This document shows, one piece after another, positions 29,717-38,604 of a stretch of DNA of 64,000 bases. This DNA is from an uncultured Rhodospirillaceae bacterium (lineage in GTDB: Bacteria > Pseudomonadota > Alphaproteobacteria > UBA8366), in assembly GCA_913043025.1 (NCBI GenBank), contig CAJWLM010000003.1:62001-126000 (forward strand), read 5' to 3'. Under the pieces are notes generated by a model. That model ran no database searches. It was not told the origin of the DNA and was given only the letters and a program-made list of their open reading frames with translations. The stretch's first letter is position 1; every line of letters starts with the position of its first letter. Made by a program: the position numbers and the translations under genes.

Positions 29717-29798
29717 TAGACCCTTAAACATGGGGAAACGTTGTTCACCAGAAAACTCGTTGTTCCGAACTACGGTGGACAATAAGAGGAGCGCCAAA

Positions 29799-31394
29799 GT
29801 GGCTACAGAAAAATTTCAGAGCTTAGATGTTCACGGTATCATCAATACAAACTCGGTTTCTTGGAACTTGGCTGCTGAGCCTCTCTATGAAGCCACCATT
29901 CGTTGCAACCAAGGCAAGTTATCTATCGGTGGGGCCTTGGTTGTTGATACCGGCAAACACACGGGTAGATCCCCGAAAGACAAATTCCTAGTTGAGGAGC
30001 ATACAAGCAAAGATAATATTTGGTGGGGCCCCGTCAACCAAAGTACGGATGAGGCCAGTTTCAAAAACCTACATCGCCGAATACTTTCCTATTACCAGGG
30101 GCGCGACCTTTATGTGCAAGATCTTTATGCCGGGGCAGAGAAAACTAATCGGCTTCGTGTGCGTGTTATCACGGACATTCCATGGCACAGCCTATTTGCA
30201 CGGAATATGTTTATCCGCCCAGCTCCTGAAGAGCTAAAGGGCTTCGAGCCAGACCTGATTATTTTACATGCACCTTACCTTCATGCCTCGCCCAAAATGG
30301 ATAATACCAATTCTGAAACTGCCATTATGATGAATTTTTCAGAGAAAACTGTGCTTATTTCTGGATCGGTATATGCGGGTGAAATAAAAAAATCGGTTTT
30401 CTCGTATCTTAATTATACCCTTCCAGCAAATGGCGTTTTACCCATGCACTGCTCAGCAAATATAGGAGTAGCAGGTGATGTGGCCATCTTCTTCGGCCTT
30501 TCCGGTACAGGTAAAACCACGCTGTCTGCCGATGGATCTCGCACTTTAATTGGCGATGATGAACACGGGTGGTCTGACGACGGGGTATTTAATTTTGAAG
30601 GTGGTTGCTACGCAAAAGTTATCAATCTGTCTAAAGAGGCAGAGCCTGAAATCTTTGCGGCATCACATCGATTTGGAACGGTGCTCGAAAATGTCGTAAT
30701 GGATCCGGACACCCGGCACCTTGATTTATTTGACGACAGTAAGACTGAAAATACCCGATCTTGCTACCCAATCGATTTTATTCCTAATACAGAACCATCA
30801 GGAATTGGAGGACAACCAAAAAATATTGTGATGCTCACAGCAGACGCATTCGGTGTTCTTCCGCCGATAAGCAGTCTTTCCGCTGATCAAGCTATGTACC
30901 ATTTTTTATCTGGTTACACAGCGCGCCTAGCTGGCACCGAAAAAGGAGTAACGGAGCCAGAGGCAACGTTTTCGACGTGTTTTGGAGCACCCTTCATGCC
31001 GCGTCATCCATCAGTTTATGCAGAAATGCTTGGTGAGAGGATAGAAAAGTCCGGCGCGAAATGTTGGTTAGTCAATACAGGTTGGTCAGGCGGAGCATAC
31101 GGCACGGGTGAAAGAATGAAGATTTCCTACACTCGGGCCATGGTCAGGGCAGCACTCGATGGTAAACTGACCGATGTCACCTTTACCCCGGACCCCCATT
31201 TTGGGGTTTTGGTCCCTAACAGCTGCCCTGATGTGCCGAAAGAGGTTTTAGACCCCCGTAACACATGGCAAGACAAATCAGCTTACGAAAAAACCGCTAA
31301 TAACTTACGTGGTAGATTTGAGGAAAACTTTAAGCAGTTTGAGGATCATGTTAGTGAAGATGTGAAAAAAGCGGGTATTTTTGCTTCCTCATAA
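29799..31394 (+). CDS. pckA: phosphoenolpyruvate carboxykinase (ATP)
   Basis: Converts oxaloacetate and ATP to PEP, ADP and CO2, the gateway to gluconeogenesis. With the GTG start at 29799 the protein has 531 residues, normal for the ATP type. Motifs are HTGRSPKDKF for oxaloacetate binding, the kinase loop GLSGTGKTTLS at 233-243, GDDEHGW for metal binding and NTGWSGGAYG. The GTG has GAGGAG seven bases upstream, whereas an in-frame ATG at 29730 has no such site and would add 23 unrelated residues. Convergent with a lipoprotein gene, sharing an inverted repeat. Confidence 0.95.
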   Translation: MATEKFQSLDVHGIINTNSVSWNLAAEPLYEATIRCNQGKLSIGGALVVDTGKHTGRSPKDKFLVEEHTSKDNIWWGPVNQSTDEASFKNLHRRILSYYQGRDLYVQDLYAGAEKTNRLRVRVITDIPWHSLFARNMFIRPAPEELKGFEPDLIILHAPYLHASPKMDNTNSETAIMMNFSEKTVLISGSVYAGEIKKSVFSYLNYTLPANGVLPMHCSANIGVAGDVAIFFGLSGTGKTTLSADGSRTLIGDDEHGWSDDGVFNFEGGCYAKVINLSKEAEPEIFAASHRFGTVLENVVMDPDTRHLDLFDDSKTENTRSCYPIDFIPNTEPSGIGGQPKNIVMLTADAFGVLPPISSLSADQAMYHFLSGYTARLAGTEKGVTEPEATFSTCFGAPFMPRHPSVYAEMLGERIEKSGAKCWLVNTGWSGGAYGTGERMKISYTRAMVRAALDGKLTDVTFTPDPHFGVLVPNSCPDVPKEVLDPRNTWQDKSAYEKTANNLRGRFEENFKQFEDHVSEDVKKAGIFASS

Positions 31395-31395
31395 A

Positions 31396-31450
31396 ACAAG
31401 CAGAATACCAGAGTTCGAAATATCTCTTATTTTCTGTTTATTCTGCTTGT
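31396..31450. terminator. long-loop inverted repeat between convergent pckA and lipoprotein gene
   Basis: ACAAGCAGAATA (31396-31407) and TATTCTGCTTGT (31439-31450) are perfect 12-base arms around a 31-base loop. The right arm includes the stop codon and last codons of the lipoprotein gene. It could stop transcription from both sides or protect 3' ends; there is no U-tract directly after either arm, so a Rho-independent role is uncertain. Confidence 0.4.
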
Positions 31451-32091
31451 AGCTTAAAGATGAGAACGGGTGGTGTCCTCGTGAGGCTCTTTATCTTCCA
31501 GACATAAACCACAGATTTTCCTGTTTGGTAAAACGAGTCCGCATTGTGCCGCAAAATCACTGCGTCAGTTTGAATACGAAAACGACCGTTTGCTTTTAAG
31601 CTTACTCTTTCCAGGGCCCTGATAAGTTCGCTATTAGGCTTGTCACCAATGACCTTTATCAACCATCTTTTTTTGATTCCCGAGTTATCCGGCACTCGGC
31701 TTATAGAAAGCATGCGAGAATTAAAGCGGATAAAGTTAAAAGAACGCTCTTTGTTCAAATTTCCATTGCGCTTGTAAGCGACCCGAAAGGTTGAATTCTT
31801 TATGTGCTGAATATGCCGGACCCGCTTTTCTGTGGAAGAGCCAGGGCCATAACCCTTATCACGTGCAAGGTCGCGTTGAATAGTCAAAACCTTCTCCGAG
31901 ACCTCACTATCATTAAGTTTCCCTAAATTAATTTCTTTGAGCAGCCCTAAGTGTGTGAGACTCCCATTATACCGGAAAATATAATTCCCACGCCGGTCTA
32001 TTTGCAACTGAGCATCAAAATCAGATGGCAGATAACATCCACAAACAAGCAAAACAACCGCTGCTGCACCAAGTCTTAATAGCCAAATCAA
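31438..32091 (-). CDS. putative lipoprotein of unknown function
   Basis: A protein of 217 residues. With a TTG start at 32091 it begins MIWLLRLGAAAVVLLVCGC, a compact lipoprotein signal ending in a VCGC lipobox, so the mature protein would be lipid-anchored in the envelope. The TTG overlaps the stop of the upstream nitrile-hydratase-like gene as TTGA, mirroring the ATGA and GTGA couplings elsewhere; a second TTG at 32106 is possible. The mature part, rich in Arg, Lys, Asn and beta-forming residues, matches no family I know. It ends in the shared hairpin with pckA. Confidence 0.75.
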   Translation of the reverse strand: MIWLLRLGAAAVVLLVCGCYLPSDFDAQLQIDRRGNYIFRYNGSLTHLGLLKEINLGKLNDSEVSEKVLTIQRDLARDKGYGPGSSTEKRVRHIQHIKNSTFRVAYKRNGNLNKERSFNFIRFNSRMLSISRVPDNSGIKKRWLIKVIGDKPNSELIRALERVSLKANGRFRIQTDAVILRHNADSFYQTGKSVVYVWKIKSLTRTPPVLIFKLQAE

Positions 32092-32372
32092 GCGATTTCC
32101 AACCAATGCTCATAGAGATCCAACACCATAGTATCCTGTGCAGGACCGGCATAATCTGACCAGACCTTAGTTTGTTGGAATCGAACTCTATATAGCGGCA
32201 ATTTGGGCCCGTCATCGTTGCCGTAAGCAAGCGCCTCTGGGTTTGAAAATGCACCGGCATAGCTCTCAACAATCCCTGTTTTGCCACGTACATAGGTAGG
32301 TGTACGGACATGTCCATCTGGATCAATCGCTAGCACTTGTACATTTTCACCGATACTGTATTTAGTTTTCAT
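32088..32372 (-). CDS. stand-alone nitrile hydratase beta-subunit-like SH3 domain protein
   Basis: A 94-residue protein covering only the C-terminal SH3-like barrel of nitrile hydratase beta subunits. Matches to the family pattern are IGENVQVLAIDPDGHVRTP, YVRGKTGIVESY, LYRVRFQQTKVW and the ending DTMVLDLYEHWLE. Full beta subunits are over 200 residues and pair with a metal-bearing alpha subunit; neither the N-terminal helical part nor an alpha gene is in the window. Functional nitrile hydration by this protein alone is unlikely. ATG start at 32372; 69 bases upstream lies a glutathione transferase gene and the lipoprotein gene overlaps downstream. Confidence 0.8.
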   Translation of the reverse strand: MKTKYSIGENVQVLAIDPDGHVRTPTYVRGKTGIVESYAGAFSNPEALAYGNDDGPKLPLYRVRFQQTKVWSDYAGPAQDTMVLDLYEHWLEIA

Positions 32373-32441
32373 TATACATCACCAAACCATCTTGAATATG
32401 ACCTCAGCATTGCTCGTCAACGCGTCCCGTGCAACCGCAGG

Positions 32442-33065
32442 TCATTGTAGGGGAATAAGGCAATGGTGGTAAGCTGGACGTTTTTTTAGCCTATCAAACC
32501 ATGACAAAAGGTTGTGCATACTATTTGCCTGTTCTGGCCGCAACTCGATCCAGCGTCTAGCATGCACACCCAACGGCACATCTCCTAAGGTAAATTTAGA
32601 GCCACTGACAAATTCTCTGTCAACCAAGTGCGTATCAAGTATATTCCAGAAGTGCGTCGCCTTTTCTGTCCCCAGCGCAACTTCTTTCATATTGCGCGTC
32701 TCCTCACTTTCTCTTACGAGGTTCCGAAAAATGAGGAACATTGGAGGATTAACTGTTGTGCTGAGCCACTCCATCCAACGATCAGCATCAGCTCGCTCTC
32801 TCGGATCATCTGGCCAAAGGGTGGTCTCGTGTCCATACTTGCAAGCCAGGTAACGGATTATGACATTCGATTCCCAGAGCACGAATCCATCGTCTATGAC
32901 TGTTGGCACCAGACCATTCGGATTCATGTCTAAATAATCTGGCTGGTCATTTTTCCCAAATTTTCCGCCTACATCCTCACGACTGTATTCAATCCCAAGC
33001 TCATCACAAACCCAGAGAACCTTCATTACATTTGAGGAAGTGTTACGCCCAAGAATTTTTAACAT
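32442..33065 (-). CDS. glutathione S-transferase family protein
   Basis: A 207-residue protein. The thioredoxin-like N-terminal domain starts MLKILGRNTSSNVMKVLW, with Ser10/Ser11 at the usual catalytic position, and has the cis-proline NGLVPTVIDDG and the glutathione-binding WESNVIIRYLA. The helical C-terminal domain contains FTLGDVPLG with the conserved N-capping Asp. Such enzymes conjugate or reduce electrophiles with glutathione; substrate unknown. The start has AAGGAATTAACT ahead of it. It sits between polA and the nitrile-hydratase-like gene on the same strand. Confidence 0.9.
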   Translation of the reverse strand: MLKILGRNTSSNVMKVLWVCDELGIEYSREDVGGKFGKNDQPDYLDMNPNGLVPTVIDDGFVLWESNVIIRYLACKYGHETTLWPDDPRERADADRWMEWLSTTVNPPMFLIFRNLVRESEETRNMKEVALGTEKATHFWNILDTHLVDREFVSGSKFTLGDVPLGVHARRWIELRPEQANSMHNLLSWFDRLKKRPAYHHCLIPLQ

Positions 33066-33174
33066 TAGTTAATTCCTTCTTTTATCATGAAAAGCACGCT
33101 TTTTTATATATCGATTGTCGGACGAGCAACTATCAGCAGAAAACAATCCACAGCAACAAGCAAAACACCATACC

Positions 33175-33208
33175 CATGCTACTAACTTTAAGAAAGGTAA
33201 GTAGCATG
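33175..33208 (-). terminator. hairpin downstream of polA
   Basis: CATGCTACT and AGTAGCATG form a perfect nine-pair stem around a 16-base loop, with CTTT/AAAG pairing inside, 44 bases after the polA stop. A separate perfect 16-base AT palindrome (33217-33232) lies between polA and the hairpin. No long U-tract follows, so termination may be partial. Confidence 0.4.
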
Positions 33209-33251
33209 CCGTAACAAATATAAATTTATATTCCGACTTTATAAACTGTTA

Positions 33252-36008
33252 TCAGTGAGCTTCATCCCAGTTATCACCAATGCCGGCCTCGACCTCCAGA
33301 GGCACGCACATTTTTACCGTTGGACCCGCAGCTCTTTCCATCACTTCAGTAATTATCTTAGCCACTTCATCAACTTCATTATTTGGCACTTCGAATAATA
33401 GCTCGTCATGAACTTGCAGTAGCATTGCTGCCTCAGATCCATGGCTCTGAAGCGCCTGCGGCACCCGAATCATAGCACGTTTAATTATATCAGCCGCTGT
33501 TCCTTGAATTGGGGCATTTATAGCCTGACGCTCTGCATAATTACGACGCATGTGATCCTTATCATTGATGCCCGGCAAATGGATGCGTCGACCGAAAAGC
33601 GTTGTAACCATTCCAGTCTTGCGACATTCGCTCTTCAAGCGCTCCATATAATCCTTGATGCCTGGGTATTTCTCGAAATAAGCATTGATATAAGACCTAG
33701 CATCTGTCTGATCGATGCCCAGCTGGCGGGCCAATCCAAAAGCGCTGATGCCATATATAATTCCAAAGTTAATGGCTTTTGCTTGGCGCCGAATTTGTGG
33801 ATCGATATCATTCAATGGAACACCGAAAACTTGAGATGCAGTCGTTGCATGAATATCAGCTCCTCCTTTAAAGGCCTGAGCTAACGAGTCGATCTCCGCC
33901 ATATGGGCGAGAACACGAAGCTCAATTTGTGAATAATCAAATGACATGAGCTTATGTCCAGGTTTCGCAACGAATGCTTGGCGAATTTTTCTGCCTTCAT
34001 TGGTCCTTATCGGGATGTTCTGTAAGTTTGGATTGGTGGACGAGAGTCGCCCGGTTTGGGCTCCTGCCATCGCATATGATGTATGGACACGCCCTGTTTC
34101 CGGATTTATTTCTTTCACTAATGAGTCTGTATAGGTACTCTTGAGCTTTGCTAGCTGGCGCCATTCAAGCACCTGCGTGGGCAAATGGTGTCCCTCTGAA
34201 GCAAGATCCTCTAGGACCTTGGCGCTGGTTTGATAGGCTCCGGTCTTAGTCTTTTTTGCGCCGGGCAAACCTAACTTTTCGAACAAAATCTGCCCAAGCT
34301 GTTTAGGAGAATTTATGTTGAAGTCTTCGCCGGCAATGGCTTTAATTTCATCTTCAAGGGCAGAGAGGCGCTTAGCCAGATCGCTACTCAATTTTATCAA
34401 TAAGCCTTGATCAACACGTATTCCGGTTTTTTCCATTTGAATAAGTATAGGAATGAGTGGACGTTCAATAGTTTCGTAAACGGTTACCATTTTTTCATCT
34501 AACAATCGCGGCTTTAAAATACGGTGCAACCGAAGCGTCAAATCAGCATCCTCAGCCGCATAGTTACAAGCTTGTTCAAGCGGCACGTAGTCGAAAGTTA
34601 CTTGTTTCTGCCCCGATCCAACTACGCTTTTATATTTTATGGTTTTGACATTCAAATGACGGTCCGCAAGCTCGTCTAACCCGTGCTTCCCTGAACCTCC
34701 CTCAAGAACAAACGAGCAAACCATTGTGTCATCCACTGGGCTAACAACTACTCCATATCTAAGTAAAATGAGAGAATCATATTTAATGTTTTGGCCAATT
34801 TTTATGAGCGATTCATCTTCTAACAAAGGCCGAAGCATATCGAGCACAAGCGACTTTGAGAGCTGTTTTAAATCTTGGTTTTGATTGAGACTGTTATTTT
34901 CAACCACACCGAGACTGCTTGGCTCTTGTAATCTCTTGTGTGCAACTGGAATATAACAAGCCCTGCCCGGGTTTACCGACAATGAAATCCCCACCAACTC
35001 AGCTTTCATTGGATTTAAAGAGGTAGTTTCAGTATCAATTGAGACCAACCCTTTTTGATAAGCTTGCTCTATCCAATCTTGGAGGGTCTGTTTGTCCTGA
35101 ACAATTTCGTAATCCACATTCTCAAAACATTCATTCTGCTCCTGTTGAGGGCTTTGTGATTCTATATTCAACCGAGAAATAATTGATTTAAAGCCCTGTT
35201 CAGTAAGAAATTGTATAGTTTTATCGCTATCAATTTGTTTCCGCGCGAATTCGGATAACGAATTTAGCACCGGAACATCTTGCTTGAGCTGCACAAGTTT
35301 ACGAGAGATGCGCGCTTGCTCAGAAAATTCAATAAGGTTTTCCCGTCGCTTTTTCTGTTTTATTTCATTGGCATGCTCTAAAAGGTTCTCAAGGTCACCA
35401 TACTCGTTAATAAGCAATGCCGCTGTTTTTACTCCGATGCCAGGAACCCCAGGCACATTGTCAACTGAGTCCCCCGCTAGAGCCTGCACCTCAACAACTT
35501 TTTCAGGCACTACACCAAATCGCTCGATCACCTCTTCCGATCTGATGAGGCGATTTTTCATAGAGTCAAACATCGATACCCGACCGCCAACCAGTTGCAT
35601 TAAATCCTTATCTGAAGACACAATCGTCACACTCGCTCCTGCCTCAGCCCCCATTTTCGCATAAGTAGCAATTATATCATCGGCCTCGTAACCCGGCATT
35701 TCTATGGCTGGTAGCCCGAAAGCCATCGTTGCCTCCTTTACCAAGTCAAATTGTGGAACTAAGTCGTCCGGTGGTGGCGGCCGATGCGCTTTATAATTAG
35801 GGAATATATCATTGCGAAAAGTTTTCCTGGCGGCATCAAAAATAACAGCTATATGATCGGCATCACTCTCTTCGACTAACTTCAATAACATCTGAGTAAA
35901 CCCGTATACGGCGTTGACCGGTGTGCCATCAGGGCGTGTCAAGGGCCTAACCGCATGGTAAGCTCGGAAAATAAAACCAGATCCATCTACTAAATACAAA
36001 CGTTCCAT
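33252..36008 (-). CDS. polA: DNA polymerase I
   Basis: A 918-residue repair and primer-removal polymerase. It has an N-terminal 5' nuclease with EADDIIATYAK and SDKDLMQLV, an intact 3'-5' exonuclease (VSIDTETTSL, GQNIKYDSL, YAAEDADLTL, so proofreading is likely) and the family A polymerase with motif A FDYSQIELRVL, the O-helix RRQAKAINFGIIYG and motif C VHDELLFEV. ATG start at 36008. A zinc-finger gene lies 30 bases upstream on the same strand and may be co-transcribed. Confidence 0.97.
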   Translation of the reverse strand: MERLYLVDGSGFIFRAYHAVRPLTRPDGTPVNAVYGFTQMLLKLVEESDADHIAVIFDAARKTFRNDIFPNYKAHRPPPPDDLVPQFDLVKEATMAFGLPAIEMPGYEADDIIATYAKMGAEAGASVTIVSSDKDLMQLVGGRVSMFDSMKNRLIRSEEVIERFGVVPEKVVEVQALAGDSVDNVPGVPGIGVKTAALLINEYGDLENLLEHANEIKQKKRRENLIEFSEQARISRKLVQLKQDVPVLNSLSEFARKQIDSDKTIQFLTEQGFKSIISRLNIESQSPQQEQNECFENVDYEIVQDKQTLQDWIEQAYQKGLVSIDTETTSLNPMKAELVGISLSVNPGRACYIPVAHKRLQEPSSLGVVENNSLNQNQDLKQLSKSLVLDMLRPLLEDESLIKIGQNIKYDSLILLRYGVVVSPVDDTMVCSFVLEGGSGKHGLDELADRHLNVKTIKYKSVVGSGQKQVTFDYVPLEQACNYAAEDADLTLRLHRILKPRLLDEKMVTVYETIERPLIPILIQMEKTGIRVDQGLLIKLSSDLAKRLSALEDEIKAIAGEDFNINSPKQLGQILFEKLGLPGAKKTKTGAYQTSAKVLEDLASEGHHLPTQVLEWRQLAKLKSTYTDSLVKEINPETGRVHTSYAMAGAQTGRLSSTNPNLQNIPIRTNEGRKIRQAFVAKPGHKLMSFDYSQIELRVLAHMAEIDSLAQAFKGGADIHATTASQVFGVPLNDIDPQIRRQAKAINFGIIYGISAFGLARQLGIDQTDARSYINAYFEKYPGIKDYMERLKSECRKTGMVTTLFGRRIHLPGINDKDHMRRNYAERQAINAPIQGTAADIIKRAMIRVPQALQSHGSEAAMLLQVHDELLFEVPNNEVDEVAKIITEVMERAAGPTVKMCVPLEVEAGIGDNWDEAH

Positions 36009-36038
36009 AATCGCCCTACCAATTTTAAAATTTTCCTC

Positions 36039-36215
36039 TTACCCACCTACCGGTGTAGCTCCAATCAACAACTTAAATTGCCTGCCGCAATAAGGGCACT
36101 CAATTTCCGTATTATCACCCATATTTAAGAAGATGCGCGGGTGTCCGGAGGCTCCGCTTCCGCCATCACAACTCACCTCCTTTGTATCTACGCGAGTTAC
36201 TTCAATTGGTTTCAT
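36039..36215 (-). CDS. small zinc-finger (zf-CHCC) protein
   Basis: A 58-residue protein. The zinc ligands Cys16, His25, Cys40 and Cys43 fit the C-x8-H-x14-C-x2-C pattern of the CHCC zinc-finger family, relatives of the complex I accessory subunit NDUFS6. In Alphaproteobacteria such small proteins are probably tied to complex I, but I have only the motif. An ATG at 36215 starts the frame; there is no other gene on the minus strand here. It precedes polA by 30 bases and diverges from the ABC transporter gene. Confidence 0.85.
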   Translation of the reverse strand: MKPIEVTRVDTKEVSCDGGSGASGHPRIFLNMGDNTEIECPYCGRQFKLLIGATPVGG

Positions 36216-36320
36216 TTACGGTACTTTCCTTCAACAGTTAATAGGCATCCATGGTTGACCACTGGTAAGCCTGGATGATAGCGAATGCCTCGCAACAATC
36301 AATTGCCTAGGAGGCACAAA

Positions 36321-37301
36321 TTGACTGACCCTAATTGCAAGCCCCCTAAGCTGGCTGTTGAGATCCACGGATTAACGAAGATCTATGCCAGTTCAAAAAA
36401 GAGGCCCACAGTTACCGCGCTAGCGGGGGTAAATCTATGCGTACCTACGGGATCTCTATTTGCTTTATTAGGCCCCAACGGGGCCGGAAAATCCACTTTA
36501 ATTAACACCCTTGGCGGACTTACAACGAAGAGCGGCGGCAGCGTTAAAATTTGGGGCATTGATATAGATAAATATCCACGGAACGCTCGCTCGGCCATCG
36601 GAATCGTTCCTCAGGAACTAAATATGGATGCCTTTTTCACTCCACGTGAATACCTGAATATGCAAGCGGGACTTTATGGGGTGCCGCCCGCGGATACCAA
36701 AACGGATGAGATTCTTGCCCGTGTGGGACTCTCTTCTGTAGCCGACTCATATGCTCGAACCCTTTCTGGTGGAATGCGTCGCCGACTCCTAATTGCAAAA
36801 GCTATGGTTCACGATCCGCCGGTTCTAGTGTTAGATGAACCAACGGCCGGCGTCGACATTGAACTGCGCGAACAGCTTTGGGAAAACATCCGCATACTCA
36901 ATCGGGGTGGGGTAACTGTACTAATCACTACCCACTATCTTGAAGAGGCTGAAAAACTTTGTGATCGTATTGCTATTATTCACAACGGAGAATTGATCAC
37001 TTCGGAAAGAAAAGAAACCCTATTGTCTCGAATTGATGAAAAAACTTTAATTATAACCACTGACCATCCGCTCGTTGCAGTACCCCCTAATCTTTTGCAA
37101 TTTTCTCCTTTACTCACTCAAAAAGGAGCGATCGTGATCAATTATAGGAAAGGCATAATTAAGGTTAACCAAATTCTGGAGGAGTTTAGGAAAGCTCAGC
37201 TAGCGATTGTTGATATAAAAAGTGAGGAAACCAATCTGGGGGATATTTTCCTACAGTTAACAAAAACCTCGCCCCATAGAAAAAAAGACCCCGCAGAATG
37301 A
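36321..37301 (+). CDS. ABC transporter ATP-binding protein (ABC-2 / drug-export type)
   Basis: A cytoplasmic ATPase with Walker A GPNGAGKST, the Q-loop IVPQELNMD, signature LSGGMRRRL, Walker B VLVLDEPTAG and switch His in ITTHYLEEAE. The YADG/NatA-like layout and about 100-residue C-terminal extension match exporters that pair with ABC-2 permeases. I choose a TTG at 36321 (326 residues) because AGGAGG lies six bases before it; an ATG at 36285 has only a weak site. No permease gene is adjacent: the next gene, overlapping by four bases, is a lipoprotein hydrolase. Confidence 0.9.
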   Translation: MTDPNCKPPKLAVEIHGLTKIYASSKKRPTVTALAGVNLCVPTGSLFALLGPNGAGKSTLINTLGGLTTKSGGSVKIWGIDIDKYPRNARSAIGIVPQELNMDAFFTPREYLNMQAGLYGVPPADTKTDEILARVGLSSVADSYARTLSGGMRRRLLIAKAMVHDPPVLVLDEPTAGVDIELREQLWENIRILNRGGVTVLITTHYLEEAEKLCDRIAIIHNGELITSERKETLLSRIDEKTLIITTDHPLVAVPPNLLQFSPLLTQKGAIVINYRKGIIKVNQILEEFRKAQLAIVDIKSEETNLGDIFLQLTKTSPHRKKDPAE

Positions 37302-38275
37302 AGAATGCCATGGGAATGGCGGCAGCACTATTATTACTAAGCGCATGTGGGCCCCGCTATATAGAACCCGGGCCTTCTTTACGTGCGGCGACTTTAAAAC
37401 AGAATAATTTTGTAATGAATGACGGCATAAAGCTTCCTTTCAGGCAATGGGGACCAAAAATTAATCCACGATTTGTTGTTCTCGCGCTTCATGGCTTCAA
37501 TGATTATTCAAACGCCTTTGAAAAACCTGCGGCCTATTGGGCCAAATTCGGTGTGACCACTTATGCCTATGATCAGCGTGGGTTTGGCGGAGCACCATTT
37601 GCTGGGCGCTGGCATGGAGCTCCGTCATTAACAGCTGACCTCACAAGGATTGCTCACATTATTCGTTTGAAACATCCAGATGTACCGCTTTTTTTGCTAG
37701 GAGAAAGTATGGGAGGTGCCGTTACTATCGCAGCATCAGCACAGAATAGTCTGCCTTTACACGATGGAATAATTCTAATAGCGCCAGCCATCTGGGGACG
37801 TGTGGTTATGCCAGCTTGGCAAGAGGCTGCGCTATGGATTTTGACCAGATTAGCACCCGGGCTCCGTGTGAGCGGTGGGGGCTTTGGGCGCAAGCCTTCC
37901 GATAACTTAAGTATGCTAAGGCAATTATCTACAGATAAAAAAATAATAAAACGAACACGCGTTGATGCTGTAAACGGCTTAGTAAATCTGATGGACATGG
38001 CTCTCTCTGGCGCTAACAGATTAAAGGGACCAGCATTAATATTGTACGGAAAACAGGAGGATATCATTCCAAGCAAAGCGCGCCTCTTTCTTAAAACGCG
38101 CTTGCCAAACGGTTCTTCTAATATCTTTATCAAGGAATATGGGAGCGGTTACCATATGCTCTTGAGAGATTTAAATGCGAAAGTTGTTTGGATCGACATT
38201 TTTGACTGGATGAAAAATCCATTGCACTCACCACAAAACGGCATGCCTGCCAAGGATTTAAACCACCCAAAATAA
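37298..38275 (+). CDS. lipoprotein alpha/beta hydrolase, lysophospholipase/monoacylglycerol lipase type
   Basis: A 325-residue protein. Residues 1-17 form a lipoprotein signal ending LLLLSAC, so the mature enzyme would be anchored in the envelope. The fold is shown by LALHGFNDYS (oxyanion region), the nucleophile elbow LLGESMGGA, the Asp region ILYGKQEDIIPS and the His in GSGYHMLLRD. The family includes PldB-like lysophospholipases and monoglyceride lipases. The ATG overlaps the stop of the ABC ATPase gene (ATGA), suggesting a shared role in lipid handling, which is an inference. Confidence 0.88.
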   Translation: MKNAMGMAAALLLLSACGPRYIEPGPSLRAATLKQNNFVMNDGIKLPFRQWGPKINPRFVVLALHGFNDYSNAFEKPAAYWAKFGVTTYAYDQRGFGGAPFAGRWHGAPSLTADLTRIAHIIRLKHPDVPLFLLGESMGGAVTIAASAQNSLPLHDGIILIAPAIWGRVVMPAWQEAALWILTRLAPGLRVSGGGFGRKPSDNLSMLRQLSTDKKIIKRTRVDAVNGLVNLMDMALSGANRLKGPALILYGKQEDIIPSKARLFLKTRLPNGSSNIFIKEYGSGYHMLLRDLNAKVVWIDIFDWMKNPLHSPQNGMPAKDLNHPK

Positions 38276-38331
38276 CCGTAGTAAAACTAGCTAGCATAGT
38301 ATTGAAGATTGCCGTAGTTTCTTGCTTTTAA

Positions 38332-38408
38332 GCGCCCGTAGCTCAGCTGGATAGAGCGACGCCCTCCGGAGGCGTAGGTCAGGGGTTCGAATCCTCTCGG
38401 GCGCGCCA
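38332..38408 (+). tRNA. tRNA-Arg (anticodon CCG)
   Basis: Seventy-seven bases with encoded CCA. The acceptor arm is GCGCCCG/CGGGCGC, the D arm is GCTC/GAGC, the anticodon stem ACGCC/GGCGT encloses CTCCGGA with CCG as anticodon, and the T arm contains GTTCGAAT. It reads CGG codons. A six-pair hairpin AGAGAG/CTCTCT (38469-38490) lies 60 bases downstream and may mark the transcript end. No integrase or att repeat is visible beside it. Confidence 0.96.
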
Positions 38409-38604
38409 TTGAGTAAAATATTCGCGCAACCACTGTACAAACTGCCCTGATTAATAACCTAGAACCCAAGAGAGTTACGCTTTGCTCTCTATGTAGCCCT
38501 GACCTATACAACCTGACACATTGACGACAAGTGGTCGAGACCTGTACTGAATAGTCGAAATAAATTTTTTATCTCGTGATTAATCATTATCGGAAGTGCC
38601 TATT

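Noticed and set aside
38332-38408. tRNA-Arg as an integration site for a mobile element
   Set aside because: No integrase, no repeated tRNA 3' end and no change in gene content downstream.
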